A stretch of 12,290 nucleotides of DNA from Lysobacterales bacterium (lineage in GTDB: Bacteria; Pseudomonadota; Gammaproteobacteria; Xanthomonadales; SZUA-5): NCBI GenBank assembly GCA_024710675.1, contig JANJUH010000251.1, positions 1 through 12,290 on the forward strand, in the 5' to 3' direction. Under the pieces are notes generated by a model. It saw only the letters and a list, made by a program, of their open reading frames with translations, ran no database searches and was not told the origin of the DNA. Both the position numbers and the translations under genes were made by a program. Positions 1 through 6,920 of the stretch are shown here, in pieces; positions within the stretch are counted from its first letter, which is position 1; the number at the start of each line of letters is the position of its first letter.

Positions 1-3
1 ATC

Positions 4-38
4 GAGGCTGCCTTTCGCGCCCAGAGGGCGCTCCTACG
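4..38 (-). repeat. REP-like hairpin with GTAG head
   Basis: Read on the minus strand, the segment starts with GTAGGAG and continues into a perfect 6-bp stem (GCGCCC at 17-22, GGGCGC at 26-31) with a 3-base loop. A GTAG tetranucleotide followed by a GC-rich hairpin is the layout of REP sequences associated with RAYT transposases, which are common in Pseudomonas, Stenotrophomonas and relatives. No RAYT gene is present here. It lies just downstream of the toxin stop codon and could also act as a transcript-end hairpin. Only one copy is in the window, so its repeat status rests on resemblance rather than on observed repetition. Confidence 0.45.
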
Positions 39-62
39 GACGGTGGTGGCGCTGCCTCCGGA

Positions 63-437
63 TCACAGCACCCGCGAATAGTGCTCCCGTAGGCGTTCGT
101 CGAGGGTCACCAGCGGCGCGTCGAGCAGGTCGGCGTGGGCGATGATGAGGCGATCGAAGGGGTCGCGCGTGAAAGACAAGGGCAGGGCGCGGGCGACGAC
201 GTCGAGGAAGCGCTCGCTCGCGCACTCGATGTCGAGCTCGTTGCCGAGGTGATGGGCGAGGTGGGCGCCACCGTGGCGGATGCGGCCGATCTCGTGCAAC
301 AGTTCCAGCTCCAGCAATACTGCCGGCGAAAAGCACAGCTCCTCCCGGTCGATCGCCGCCAGCGCCCGCCGACCCAGTCCCGACGTGCGTCCCTCGTAGA
401 GCGCGACGACGATGTGGGTGTCGAGCATCACTCTCAC
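63..437 (-). CDS. VapC-like PIN-domain toxin (type II TA)
   Basis: A 124-residue PIN-domain protein, probably a Mg-dependent ribonuclease toxin of a type II toxin-antitoxin module. It has the usual family length and the expected acidic residues: D6 in MLDTH, E43 in SPAVLLELE, D92 and D95 in RDPFDRLIIAHA, and D113 in LVTLDE. These form the metal-binding active site in PIN nucleases. The chosen GTG start at 437 overlaps the antitoxin stop codon by 4 bases (GTGA), and a GGAAG ribosome site (443-447) sits 5 bases upstream, inside the antitoxin gene. An ATG at 428 is an alternative that would remove three residues. The gene looks intact. Translational coupling to the antitoxin is inferred from the overlap. 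RNA target unknown; the family call is firm, the substrate is not. Confidence 0.9.
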   Translation of the reverse strand: MRVMLDTHIVVALYEGRTSGLGRRALAAIDREELCFSPAVLLELELLHEIGRIRHGGAHLAHHLGNELDIECASERFLDVVARALPLSFTRDPFDRLIIAHADLLDAPLVTLDERLREHYSRVL

Positions 438-757
438 GTCCGCTTCCGGCTCGTGCGCTTGCTCGTCTTGCCGCCCACGGGCGGCGCGGCCGGGTAGGCA
501 GGTGCAGGCTCCTCGGCAACGGCGGCCAGGCGCTCACCCAACCATTCCGCCGGGGATTCATCCGGCCTCAGTGCCGGTCCGGTCACCAGCTGGCGCCGCC
601 GCAGGCGCACCAGGCGACCTCCGTTCTCGGGCGCATCGACCCGAACCAGCCGCAAGCGCACACCGCGCCGCTCGATCTCGACCGGCACGCCGGTGTCGAC
701 CACCTGGTCGGCAAGCTGGAACAGGTTCTGGCGCACTTCGGTCAATGAGCGCTTCAT
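434..757 (-). CDS. Phd/YefM-like antitoxin
   Basis: A 107-residue antitoxin immediately upstream of the PIN toxin. The N-terminal half (about residues 3-40: SLTEVRQNLFQLADQVV, then a short VPVEIERRG strand region) matches the Phd/YefM pattern, a dimeric DNA-binding fold. The middle (about 50-75) resembles the toxin-binding tail seen in antitoxins paired with PIN toxins. The last residues (97-107, KTSKRTSRKRT) are strongly basic, which is unusual for the toxin-binding end. The start at 757 is chosen because GGAG at 767-770 lies 9 bases upstream; an in-frame ATG at 766 has that GGAG directly against it. An open frame continues much further upstream, but that part overlaps the kinase gene on the other strand and is not credible. 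It probably represses its own operon through the palindrome at 778-791. Confidence 0.85.
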   Translation of the reverse strand: MKRSLTEVRQNLFQLADQVVDTGVPVEIERRGVRLRLVRVDAPENGGRLVRLRRRQLVTGPALRPDESPAEWLGERLAAVAEEPAPAYPAAPPVGGKTSKRTSRKRT

Positions 758-766
758 GGTCGCCAT

Positions 767-770
767 CTCC
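767..770 (-). promoter_or_regulatory. Ribosome binding site of the antitoxin gene
   Basis: GGAG on the minus strand, 9 bases before the ATG at 757 and directly abutting the ATG at 766. The spacing favours 757 as the antitoxin start. Confidence 0.5.
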
Positions 771-776
771 GACCTG

Positions 777-819
777 ATACGTACGTACGTACCGTATGAC
801 GGAAATCCACGAGGGTCAA
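777..819 (-). promoter_or_regulatory. TA operon promoter with overlapping palindromic operator
   Basis: On the minus strand TTGACC (819-814) matches five of six bases of a sigma70 -35 box. After 17 bases comes TACGGT (796-791), a weak -10 box with three of six matches. Directly overlapping and following it is the perfect 14-bp palindrome TACGTACGTACGTA (778-791), which extends imperfectly to ATACG...CGTAT at 777-797. Type II antitoxins commonly bind inverted repeats overlapping their own promoter, so this is the likely autoregulatory operator. The palindrome is directly visible; the promoter role and the binding protein are inferred. Confidence 0.55.
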
Positions 820-916
820 TGGTGCGCTGCAGCGCGGTGCCTTGGGGCCAGCCGCTCCACGGCGGAATCGGCCACTGTTCCGGGTTAGTCTGACCATCGC
901 CCGATCCCTCCGTGCC

Positions 917-3310
917 ATGACCCGTGCCCGCACCGCCATGAAGGTCCATGACCTGCTCGAGCCCGGCGCCCTGTTCAAGGGCGTGCTCTTTGCCGATTTG
1001 CTGGCGCACTCGATTCCCGCGCATTCGGTGGGAGAGCGTTTCGGGCCCTTCGAGTTGGTCTCGGAGCTCGGCCGCGGCGGCATGGGTGAGGTCTGGCTGG
1101 CCGAGCGGGTCGAGGGTGGATTCGCCCAGCGCGTCGCGCTGAAGCTGGTCCAGGGGCGCTCGGACGGCCTGGCCGGCGAGCTGTTCCGGCGCGAGCGCGA
1201 GATCCTGGCCAGTCTCAAGCATCCGCACATCGCGCGCTTGCTGGACGGTGGTCGCAGCGAGGACGGCAGGCTGTGGTTGGCAATGGAACTGGTCGAAGGC
1301 TTGCCCATCGATCGCCACGTGATCGAGCGCGGCCTCGATGTGCGCGCACGCATCGGCCTGGTCCTGGAGGTGCTGGAGGCGGTCGCGGCCGCGCATGCCC
1401 GGCTGCTGATCCATCGCGACATCAAGCCGGCGAACGTGCTCGTCGATGCCGATGGCAGCGCGAAGCTGCTCGATGTCGGTATCGCGGCACTCGCAGGCGA
1501 AGCGGGTGCGCGGGCCTATTCGCCAGGTTGGGCGAGTCCGGAACAGCTTGCCGGTGGCGAGATCGGCCCGGCCTCCGACCAGTACCAGCTCGGCCTGTTG
1601 CTGGTGACGCTACTGCTGGCCCGGGTGCCGGAGCCCGCGCAGCCTTTGCCGGAGGCTGCAGCCATCGCCAGCGCCGCGGCCGTGACCTTGGGCCAGGCGC
1701 AGGAGTTGCGATCGATCCTGGCGCGGATGCTCGCCGCACAGCCTGCCGATCGTTATGGCTCGGTGGCTGAAGTGGCCGAGGAGTTGCGCCGCTGGCTGGA
1801 TCGTCGTCCGGTCCAGGCACACGGGGGCGGGCTGGGTTATGCGATGTCCTGCGCGGTTCGCCGGCACCCGTGGACGGCCCTCGCTGGTGCCCTGGTGATC
1901 GTGGCGGGCATCGGCCTCGTCACCCACTTCAACGCCAAGGTGGCCGCCGAGCGTGATCGTGCCGAGTCCGAGCGCGCAGTGGCCGTCGCCATCAACCGTT
2001 TCCTCAACGAAGACGTACTCGATGCCGCCAATCCGCTGCGGCGGGCGCCCGGTGCGCCGGAGCCGACCCTGCGTGAGGCGCTCGATGCTGCCGAGGCCAG
2101 GGTGGGCGAACGCTTCGGCGCCCAGCCACAGGTCGAGGTCGCCGTGCTGGCGACCTTGGCGCGGCTACGCTCGGAGTTCGGCGACAACGAGCGCGCGCTG
2201 GCCTTGTTCCAGCGCGCCGTCACCGCAGCTTCGGCGTTGCCGGCCGGTCACGCCGCAGGGCTCGACGCGCGCCTCGGGCATGCCTCGATCCTGATCTCCG
2301 AGCAGCGTTTCGAGGAAGCGCAAGTCGAGTTGACGGCGCTGCTGGCGGAACTGCGACACGCCGGGGCCACGCGCTCGCCGCTCGGCTTCGACGTGCGCCT
2401 GCGCCTGCTCGAAGCCGAGTCCGAGCAGGGCGCGCGCACCGACCGTATCGAGGACTGGCGGGCGTTGGCCAACGAGGCCAGCGCGGTGCTGGGTCCCGAG
2501 CACCGGATCGTCGGCGAGGCGGCGCTGGTCGCGGCACAGACCCTGGTCTTCTCCGGCCAGGCGCACGCGGCCGCCGACGATGCGCGGATGGCCCATCGCG
2601 CATTGTCGGCATCACTCGGCGCCGATCACCCGACCACCTTGCGCGCGCTGACGGCTGTCGCCCACGGACTGCGCGCAGGCGGTGACGGCGAGGGCGCGCT
2701 GCAGGCAATGGGCGAGGCCCACGCGCTGCAGCAGGCGCGGCTCGGCCCCGATCACCCGGACACCCTGTTCCAGCTCAGCGAATGGGCTTACACGATGACC
2801 GTGCTCGCGCGCTACGAGGAGTCCGCGGCGCGCTTTGCCGAGTTGGTCGAGCACCGACGCAAGGACCCGGGCGCACCCGGATTCCTGCTCGGCCAGGCGC
2901 TGTCGAACTATGCCCACGCGCGGCTGCGGCAGGGACGGGTGGAGGAGGCCATCGTGGCCTATCGCGAATCGGTCGCGGCCACCGCCAGTTACGCCGAGTC
3001 GCCTGCCAGCGTGCGCCTGTCCGGCTGGCGTGGACTCGCCGATGCGTTGCGTGAAGCGGGGCAGTTGGAGGAAGCGGCGCAGGCGCTGGAGAGCGCACAG
3101 CAGTTTGCCGGGCAGATGCCGGAGGGCGATCCGCGCCGTCTCGGCGTCGATGGCACGCGGGCCTTGCTGATGCTCGATCGTGGCGAGCGCAGCGAGGGCC
3201 GCGCCTTGCTCGATGCCACCATCGAGCAGCTCGAGGGGAAGGTCGCGCCGGACACACCGCTGTTGCGGGCGTTGATCGCCGAACGCGAGGCGCTCGACGC
3301 GGGCGGATAG
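917..3310 (+). CDS. Membrane-anchored Ser/Thr protein kinase with TPR-like C-terminal half
   Basis: A Hanks-type serine/threonine kinase of 797 residues. Visible kinase motifs are the glycine loop LGRGGMGEV (51-59), the ATP lysine K76 in VALK, catalytic HRDIKPAN (166-173), and SPEQ (207-210). The metal-binding DFG is DVG here (186-188), keeping the aspartate. The kinase domain ends near 295. A single hydrophobic segment (about 319-338) follows, then an Ala/Leu-rich helical half (about 400-790) with TPR-like units typical of this family (for example LGPDHPDTL at 609-617). The predicted arrangement is cytoplasmic kinase and exported repeat sensor. No convincing ribosome site marks a start; ATG 917 is chosen, with ATG 938 equally possible and little lost. 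An ECF sigma gene follows on the same strand, so the pair is probably co-transcribed. The kinase substrate is not evident. Confidence 0.9.
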   Translation: MTRARTAMKVHDLLEPGALFKGVLFADLLAHSIPAHSVGERFGPFELVSELGRGGMGEVWLAERVEGGFAQRVALKLVQGRSDGLAGELFRREREILASLKHPHIARLLDGGRSEDGRLWLAMELVEGLPIDRHVIERGLDVRARIGLVLEVLEAVAAAHARLLIHRDIKPANVLVDADGSAKLLDVGIAALAGEAGARAYSPGWASPEQLAGGEIGPASDQYQLGLLLVTLLLARVPEPAQPLPEAAAIASAAAVTLGQAQELRSILARMLAAQPADRYGSVAEVAEELRRWLDRRPVQAHGGGLGYAMSCAVRRHPWTALAGALVIVAGIGLVTHFNAKVAAERDRAESERAVAVAINRFLNEDVLDAANPLRRAPGAPEPTLREALDAAEARVGERFGAQPQVEVAVLATLARLRSEFGDNERALALFQRAVTAASALPAGHAAGLDARLGHASILISEQRFEEAQVELTALLAELRHAGATRSPLGFDVRLRLLEAESEQGARTDRIEDWRALANEASAVLGPEHRIVGEAALVAAQTLVFSGQAHAAADDARMAHRALSASLGADHPTTLRALTAVAHGLRAGGDGEGALQAMGEAHALQQARLGPDHPDTLFQLSEWAYTMTVLARYEESAARFAELVEHRRKDPGAPGFLLGQALSNYAHARLRQGRVEEAIVAYRESVAATASYAESPASVRLSGWRGLADALREAGQLEEAAQALESAQQFAGQMPEGDPRRLGVDGTRALLMLDRGERSEGRALLDATIEQLEGKVAPDTPLLRALIAEREALDAGG

Positions 3311-3365
3311 CGATCCGCCGCGCGGCTTGCGATCATCGGATCTTCCCCATCCCCGGACGGTCCTC

Positions 3366-3914
3366 TTGTCCGACGTCACCCGCCTGCTCGAGGAAGCCCG
3401 CGAGGGCGACCGCGCCGCCTGGGACCAGGCGGTCGCGCTGGTCTACCAGGACCTCAAGCGCATCGCCCGCGGTGTGCTCGGCGGTGGCGGCAGCGCGACC
3501 TTCAATCCCACCCTGCTGGTTCACGAAGGCTATCTGCGTCTGGCCAAGGCGGGTCCCGAGGGTGTCCTCAACCGCGCCCACTTCCTCGCGCTCGCTGCGC
3601 AGGCGATGCGGCAACTGATGCTCAATCACGCCCGCGACAAGCTGGCCGCCAAGCGCGGTGGCGGCGCGCCGCACACCGGGCTCGACAGCGTCGATGCCGC
3701 GGCGGCCGTCGAGGCGGACCACCTCATCGCGCTCGATGAGGCGCTGCGCCGACTCGAGGCCGAGGACGAGCGCAAGGCGCGCGTCGTCGAATGCCGGATC
3801 TTCGCCGGTCTCGGCGAGCAGGAAACCGCCGAGGCGCTCGATCTGCCACTGCGCACCACGCAGCGCCTGTGGGCCGAGGCGCGTGCACGGCTGGCCGAGT
3901 TGCTCGAATCCTGA
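3366..3914 (+). CDS. ECF RNA polymerase sigma factor, TIGR02999 type
   Basis: An extracytoplasmic-function sigma factor of 182 residues, the size normal for the group. It has a sigma region 2 (about 1-95, with the QDLKRIA, FNPTLLVHEGYLRL and HFLALAAQAMRQLMLNHAR segments typical of the TIGR02999 family) and a region 4 helix-turn-helix (about 125-180, GLGEQETAEALDLPLRTTQRLWAEARARL in two parts). TTG at 3366 is chosen because the protein then begins MSDVTRLLEEA, as most relatives begin MSxVTRLL. A TTG at 3327 would add 13 residues of unlike character. It follows the kinase gene by about 55 bp on the same strand. ECF sigma factors next to serine/threonine kinases are a known class, in which the kinase is thought to control the sigma factor. 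No separate anti-sigma gene is visible. Regulon unknown. Confidence 0.88.
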   Translation: MSDVTRLLEEAREGDRAAWDQAVALVYQDLKRIARGVLGGGGSATFNPTLLVHEGYLRLAKAGPEGVLNRAHFLALAAQAMRQLMLNHARDKLAAKRGGGAPHTGLDSVDAAAAVEADHLIALDEALRRLEAEDERKARVVECRIFAGLGEQETAEALDLPLRTTQRLWAEARARLAELLES

Positions 3915-3923
3915 AACGAGGCC

Positions 3924-5117
3924 TCAGGCCGTCGCCACGCCGCGCCGCCTGAGCATCGGCATCGTCAGCATGGTGCTCGCCACCGCCATCAGCAGCAGCG
4001 CGGTGAAGCAGTCGGCGCTGATGATCCCGTGATCGAGCAGGATGGTCGCGAAGATGATCTCGATCAGCGCCTTGGTCTGCAGCAGCCAGCCGATCGTGCG
4101 GGCCTCCCCGGGCGGCCAGCCGAGCAGGCGTCCAGCCAGTGTCACGCCAAGCTGCTTGCCGGCGATCGAGGCGAGCAGCAGCGCGCCGGCGACCACGAAC
4201 ACCACCGCGCCACCGGCGTCCCACTCGGTGCGCAGGCCGGTCGAGAGAAAGAAGACCGGCATGATCAAGAGCAGCACGTGATGGCGGACCAGGTCGTAGT
4301 GCTCCTCGCGGAACCACTGGCGGTCGATGACCACGCCGGCGAGGAAGGCGCCGACCATGTAGTGCAGGCCGGCTGCCTCCGCAGCGAGCGCGCAGGCGAT
4401 CAACCAGACCAGGCCCAGCGCCCAGCGATCGGGCTCGCCCAGCCTGCGCAGGCCGCGTCGCACCAGCGGCGCCAGCAGCGCGTAGCCGCCGAGGAAGCCG
4501 AGTTGCTGGGCCAGGCGGTCGGCGTCGACGAGGATCATCGCGAGCACCACCCAGATCGCAATGTCGTCGAAGCTGGCGTAGCGCAACACGCGCTGGCCGA
4601 GCGGGGTGCGCAGGATGCCGAGCTTTTCCATCAGCAGGATCAGGATCGGCAGGGCCGTGACCGCAGAGCCCATGCCGATCGCCGCGACGAACTGCAGTTC
4701 GCCGGCCTCCGGTCCGCGCAGCCCCGGCATCCAGGCGAGCAGCGCCCAGGCTGCCAGGGCGCCGGTCAGCAGCGGGGTGGCCAGCGCCAGCCCGGCCGTC
4801 AGCAGCGACTCGCGGCGTTGCCGCCAGGCCTCGCCGAGGTCGAGTTCGATGCCAGCCAGCCACAGGAAGACGATCACCGCCCAGGCGGCGATGCCGTTGA
4901 GCGATGTGACCACGGCCGGCTGGAACAGCGCCGAGTGCGCCTCCGGAAAGACGGCGCCGGCCACGCCCGGGCCCAGCAGGATGCCGGCGACGATCTGCAC
5001 CACCACCAGCGGCGCGTAGCTGTCCGTCCGCCCGAGCCGCCACAGCAGCCACGGCAGCGCGAAGATCACCAGCAGCACCAGCAGGAAGGCGGTCTTGGGG
5101 TTCAGGACTTCTTGCAT
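3924..5117 (-). CDS. CPA2-type cation:proton antiporter
   Basis: A 397-residue inner-membrane protein with about 12-13 hydrophobic segments, matching the sodium/hydrogen exchanger family (PF00999) and the CPA2 branch that includes Kef-type and NapA-type transporters. Visible family features are GILLGP (45-50), FLWLAGIELDL (84-94), GMGSAVTALPIL (148-159), the paired aspartates FDD (D184-D185) in the ion-binding helix, and VGAFLAGVVI (255-264). Two aspartates at this position are typical of electrogenic antiporters, whereas KefB/KefC have QD. There is no C-terminal nucleotide-binding RCK/TrkA-N domain, so gating by NAD or glutathione adducts is unlikely. The last helices carry QTKALIEIIFATILLD, close to the family's usual RG-x-E motif but with TKA. 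ATG at 5117 is the first in-frame start upstream of the membrane region. The gene is convergent with the sigma gene, nine bases apart. Ion specificity cannot be read from sequence. Confidence 0.9.
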   Translation of the reverse strand: MQEVLNPKTAFLLVLLVIFALPWLLWRLGRTDSYAPLVVVQIVAGILLGPGVAGAVFPEAHSALFQPAVVTSLNGIAAWAVIVFLWLAGIELDLGEAWRQRRESLLTAGLALATPLLTGALAAWALLAWMPGLRGPEAGELQFVAAIGMGSAVTALPILILLMEKLGILRTPLGQRVLRYASFDDIAIWVVLAMILVDADRLAQQLGFLGGYALLAPLVRRGLRRLGEPDRWALGLVWLIACALAAEAAGLHYMVGAFLAGVVIDRQWFREEHYDLVRHHVLLLIMPVFFLSTGLRTEWDAGGAVVFVVAGALLLASIAGKQLGVTLAGRLLGWPPGEARTIGWLLQTKALIEIIFATILLDHGIISADCFTALLLMAVASTMLTMPMLRRRGVATA

Positions 5118-5203
5118 GCCGGTCGATGGCCTTCGCAGGACGGGGGATGCTGCGGCGGGCGCCGAGGGCTGTAAAGGGCAAGCGTCCGACGCGCCACCAT
5201 CCT

Positions 5204-5294
5204 GCCGTCATTCCGGCGCAGGCCGGAATCCAGCGCTTTCCATCACCCTGTGCCGAGGGACATCCGGGTCCCGACCCGCGCCGGGACGACGAGC
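5204..5294. repeat. 91-bp intergenic palindromic repeat, copy 1
   Basis: First copy of a 91-bp element. Its left end contains the perfect hairpin ATTCCGGCGCAGGCCGGAAT (5210-5229, 8-bp stem, 4-base loop). Its right end (about 5268-5287) forms a second, imperfect hairpin with seven of eight pairs. The right end is approximately an inverted copy of the left end, so the unit resembles a BIME or MITE: two REP-like hairpins in opposite orientation around a short spacer. It has no coding capacity. It matches copy 2 at about 79 of 91 positions with no gaps. Confidence 0.75.
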
Positions 5295-5322
5295 CTTGAA
5301 CGCCGTCGCATGCTCACGCAAG

Positions 5323-5413
5323 GCCGTCATTCCGGCGCAGGCCGGAATCCAGTGCTTTGCACCACCTTGTGCCGAAGGCCGCCTGGGTCCGGGCCTGCGC
5401 CGGGACGACGAGC
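5323..5413. repeat. 91-bp intergenic palindromic repeat, copy 2
   Basis: Second copy in the same orientation as copy 1, offset by 119 bp, with 28 unrelated bases between the copies. The left hairpin (5329-5348) is identical to that of copy 1. In this copy the two ends match as inverted repeats at 22 of 27 positions, ending in CCGGGACGAC. Differences from copy 1 fall mainly in the spacer and the right arm. The unit ends 18 bases before the DUF1501 stop codon (5432-5434), so it sits at the 3' end of that operon. Confidence 0.75.
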
Positions 5414-5431
5414 ATGGTTGGCCGACGCGGC

Positions 5432-6919
5432 CTACACCGCCTGCATGAACCCGAGGTCCGGTCCCTCGATCGCCAGAAGTGGCCCGGTCATGTACTGCAG
5501 GTTCGGGAAGATCACGTCGCGATCGACCGCCGACAGGCCGTACCAGCTCGCCAGCGTGGCGGCGTACTGGTCCACCGACAGCGTCGGGATGATCTGGCCC
5601 CAGCCGGCATCGTCGGGATTGTTCGTGGCCGCCAGGCTCGGCATGCGTCCGTAGATGCGGTTGCCGTTGACGGCGCCGCCGAAGACCAGGTGATGGCCGC
5701 CCCAGCCGTGATCGGTGCCGTCGCCGTTGTTGGTCAGCGTGCGCCCGAACTCGCTGGCGGTGAAGGCGGTGACCTGGTCGGCGAGGTTGAACGTGGCGCT
5801 GCCGATGACGTCGTAGAAGCCCTTCACCGCGCGGCCCAGTTCGTCCATCAGCCCGGCGTGGTCGGGCATCTGGTTGTCGTGGGTGTCGAAGCCGCCGCGC
5901 GCGACGAAGAAGAGCTGACGCACCATGTCGAGGTCGACGCGCGCCTTGATCATCCGCGCCACCATCAGCAGTTGCGCGCCGAGCGGCGGCAGTTCAGCCA
6001 GGTTGCCCGGGTCCCAGCTCAGGCCGAAGGCATCCCAGAAGGGCCGGAAGACCACGTCGTTCTCGGGGTGCAGCGCGAGCGCCGCCGCTACCTGCGCCGA
6101 TACCGCGATGGTGTTGCGCGTCTTCTCGGCGTAGGCGCGTTCGAAGGGATGGCTGTAGCTCGCGTTGAGCAGCGCGTTGAAGCTCTGGCAGCGGCGCCGG
6201 TTCCAGTGTCCGGACGGCCCGCAGTTGGCGCCGCCGGTCTGGATCAGGCCGATCTCCTCGACGCCGGCGGCGGACATGAAGTAGGGCGATACGCTGACGC
6301 CGGCCTGGAAGACGTTGTCGCCATCGAGCGACACGTTCATCGACAGCACCTGGTTGGGATTGGTCGCGGCAAAGATGTCGGCGAGGCGGCCGCCCCAGCC
6401 GTAGCGCTCGCTGGCATCGGCGCGCGGCGTCTGCCACAGCACGCTCTGGTCCGAATGCGAAAAGAGCTGCGCTGGCAGCAGCGTGCCCGGCTGCTGGTAG
6501 AGCGCCTGGTTCACCGGGCGCACCAGTGGGCCGACATTGGCGACGATGGCCGCCCGTCCGGCGGCGAAAAGATCACGGATGCCGGAGAGGGCAGGGTGCA
6601 GGCCGTATTGGCCGCCGCCCAGCGGTGGCACCGCGGGTGTCAGCGCGAGCAGGTCGCCCTGCGGGATCGCCAGCGATCCGCGGGTCGCGTTGTAGGTGCT
6701 CCAGTAGCCATCGCGCGGCACGACCATGTTGAAGCAGTCGTTGCCGCCGTAGAGATAGATGCACACCAGCGCACGGTATCCGCTGCCCTCGAGGCGGCGG
6801 GGCGACGGTGCCGTGGTGGCAGCCAGCGCGATCTTGCCGAAGACGCTGTCGAAGGCGGCGCTGCCGGCCAGGGCAGCCAGCGAGTGTTTCAGGAAGGCGC
6901 GGCGGTCGGTGCGGGCCAT
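5432..6919 (-). CDS. DUF1501 family exported protein (Tat signal)
   Basis: A 495-residue protein of the DUF1501 family, which is distantly related to the alkaline phosphatase/sulfatase superfamily; no activity is established. A twin-arginine signal is visible at the N-terminus: TDRRAFLKHSLAALAGSAAF (4-23), indicating export of a folded protein. Family motifs are IYLYGGNDCFNMVVP (54-68), LFSHSDQSVLWQT (152-164), GGFDTHDNQ (342-350), SEFGRT (389-394) and DHGWGGHH (403-410). The Asp/His-rich motifs could bind metal; that is inference. The ATG at 6919 is one base after the DUF1800 stop codon, with GGAG (6927-6930) 7 bases upstream, so translation of the two is probably coupled. Length and motifs suggest an intact gene. 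Tat export fits a cofactor loaded in the cytoplasm. The family call is strong; the function is unknown. Confidence 0.93.
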   Translation of the reverse strand: MARTDRRAFLKHSLAALAGSAAFDSVFGKIALAATTAPSPRRLEGSGYRALVCIYLYGGNDCFNMVVPRDGYWSTYNATRGSLAIPQGDLLALTPAVPPLGGGQYGLHPALSGIRDLFAAGRAAIVANVGPLVRPVNQALYQQPGTLLPAQLFSHSDQSVLWQTPRADASERYGWGGRLADIFAATNPNQVLSMNVSLDGDNVFQAGVSVSPYFMSAAGVEEIGLIQTGGANCGPSGHWNRRRCQSFNALLNASYSHPFERAYAEKTRNTIAVSAQVAAALALHPENDVVFRPFWDAFGLSWDPGNLAELPPLGAQLLMVARMIKARVDLDMVRQLFFVARGGFDTHDNQMPDHAGLMDELGRAVKGFYDVIGSATFNLADQVTAFTASEFGRTLTNNGDGTDHGWGGHHLVFGGAVNGNRIYGRMPSLAATNNPDDAGWGQIIPTLSVDQYAATLASWYGLSAVDRDVIFPNLQYMTGPLLAIEGPDLGFMQAV

Positions 6920-6920
6920 G

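Larger units (their letters stand above)
5118..5431. other. Gene-free spacer between antiporter and DUF1501 genes
   Basis: A 314-bp stretch with no credible gene. The part next to the antiporter start (5118-5203) should hold its promoter, but no convincing -35/-10 pair was found. The rest is mostly taken up by the two 91-bp repeat units at 5204-5294 and 5323-5413. Their hairpins lie just beyond the DUF1501 stop codon and could also end or stabilise that transcript. Confidence 0.7.

Noticed and set aside
824..835. Perfect 12-bp palindrome GCGCTGCAGCGC upstream of the kinase gene
   Set aside because: Short GC-rich palindromes are common here by chance, and no second copy or regulator points to an operator.
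758..1414. Upstream extension of the antitoxin reading frame to a 326-residue protein
   Set aside because: The added part overlaps the kinase gene on the other strand, shows no family resemblance, and lies beyond the operon's probable promoter. Long open antisense frames are expected at this GC content.
3910..3929. Possible terminator hairpin CCTGA...TCAGG between the sigma and antiporter genes
   Set aside because: The stem is only five pairs, lies mostly inside the two coding ends, and has no T tract.
4029..5174. Plus-strand open frame of 381 residues opposite the antiporter
   Set aside because: It is Gln/Arg/Glu-rich with no recognisable domain; the opposite strand encodes an intact transporter.
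3724..5211. Another minus-strand open frame of 495 residues across the antiporter region
   Set aside because: It is Arg/Ala-rich with no membrane pattern and lies in a different frame from the clear transporter; a frame shadow.
5204..5413. The paired repeats as a CRISPR array
   Set aside because: There are only two units, each 91 bp with internal hairpins, one 28-bp spacer, and no cas genes nearby.
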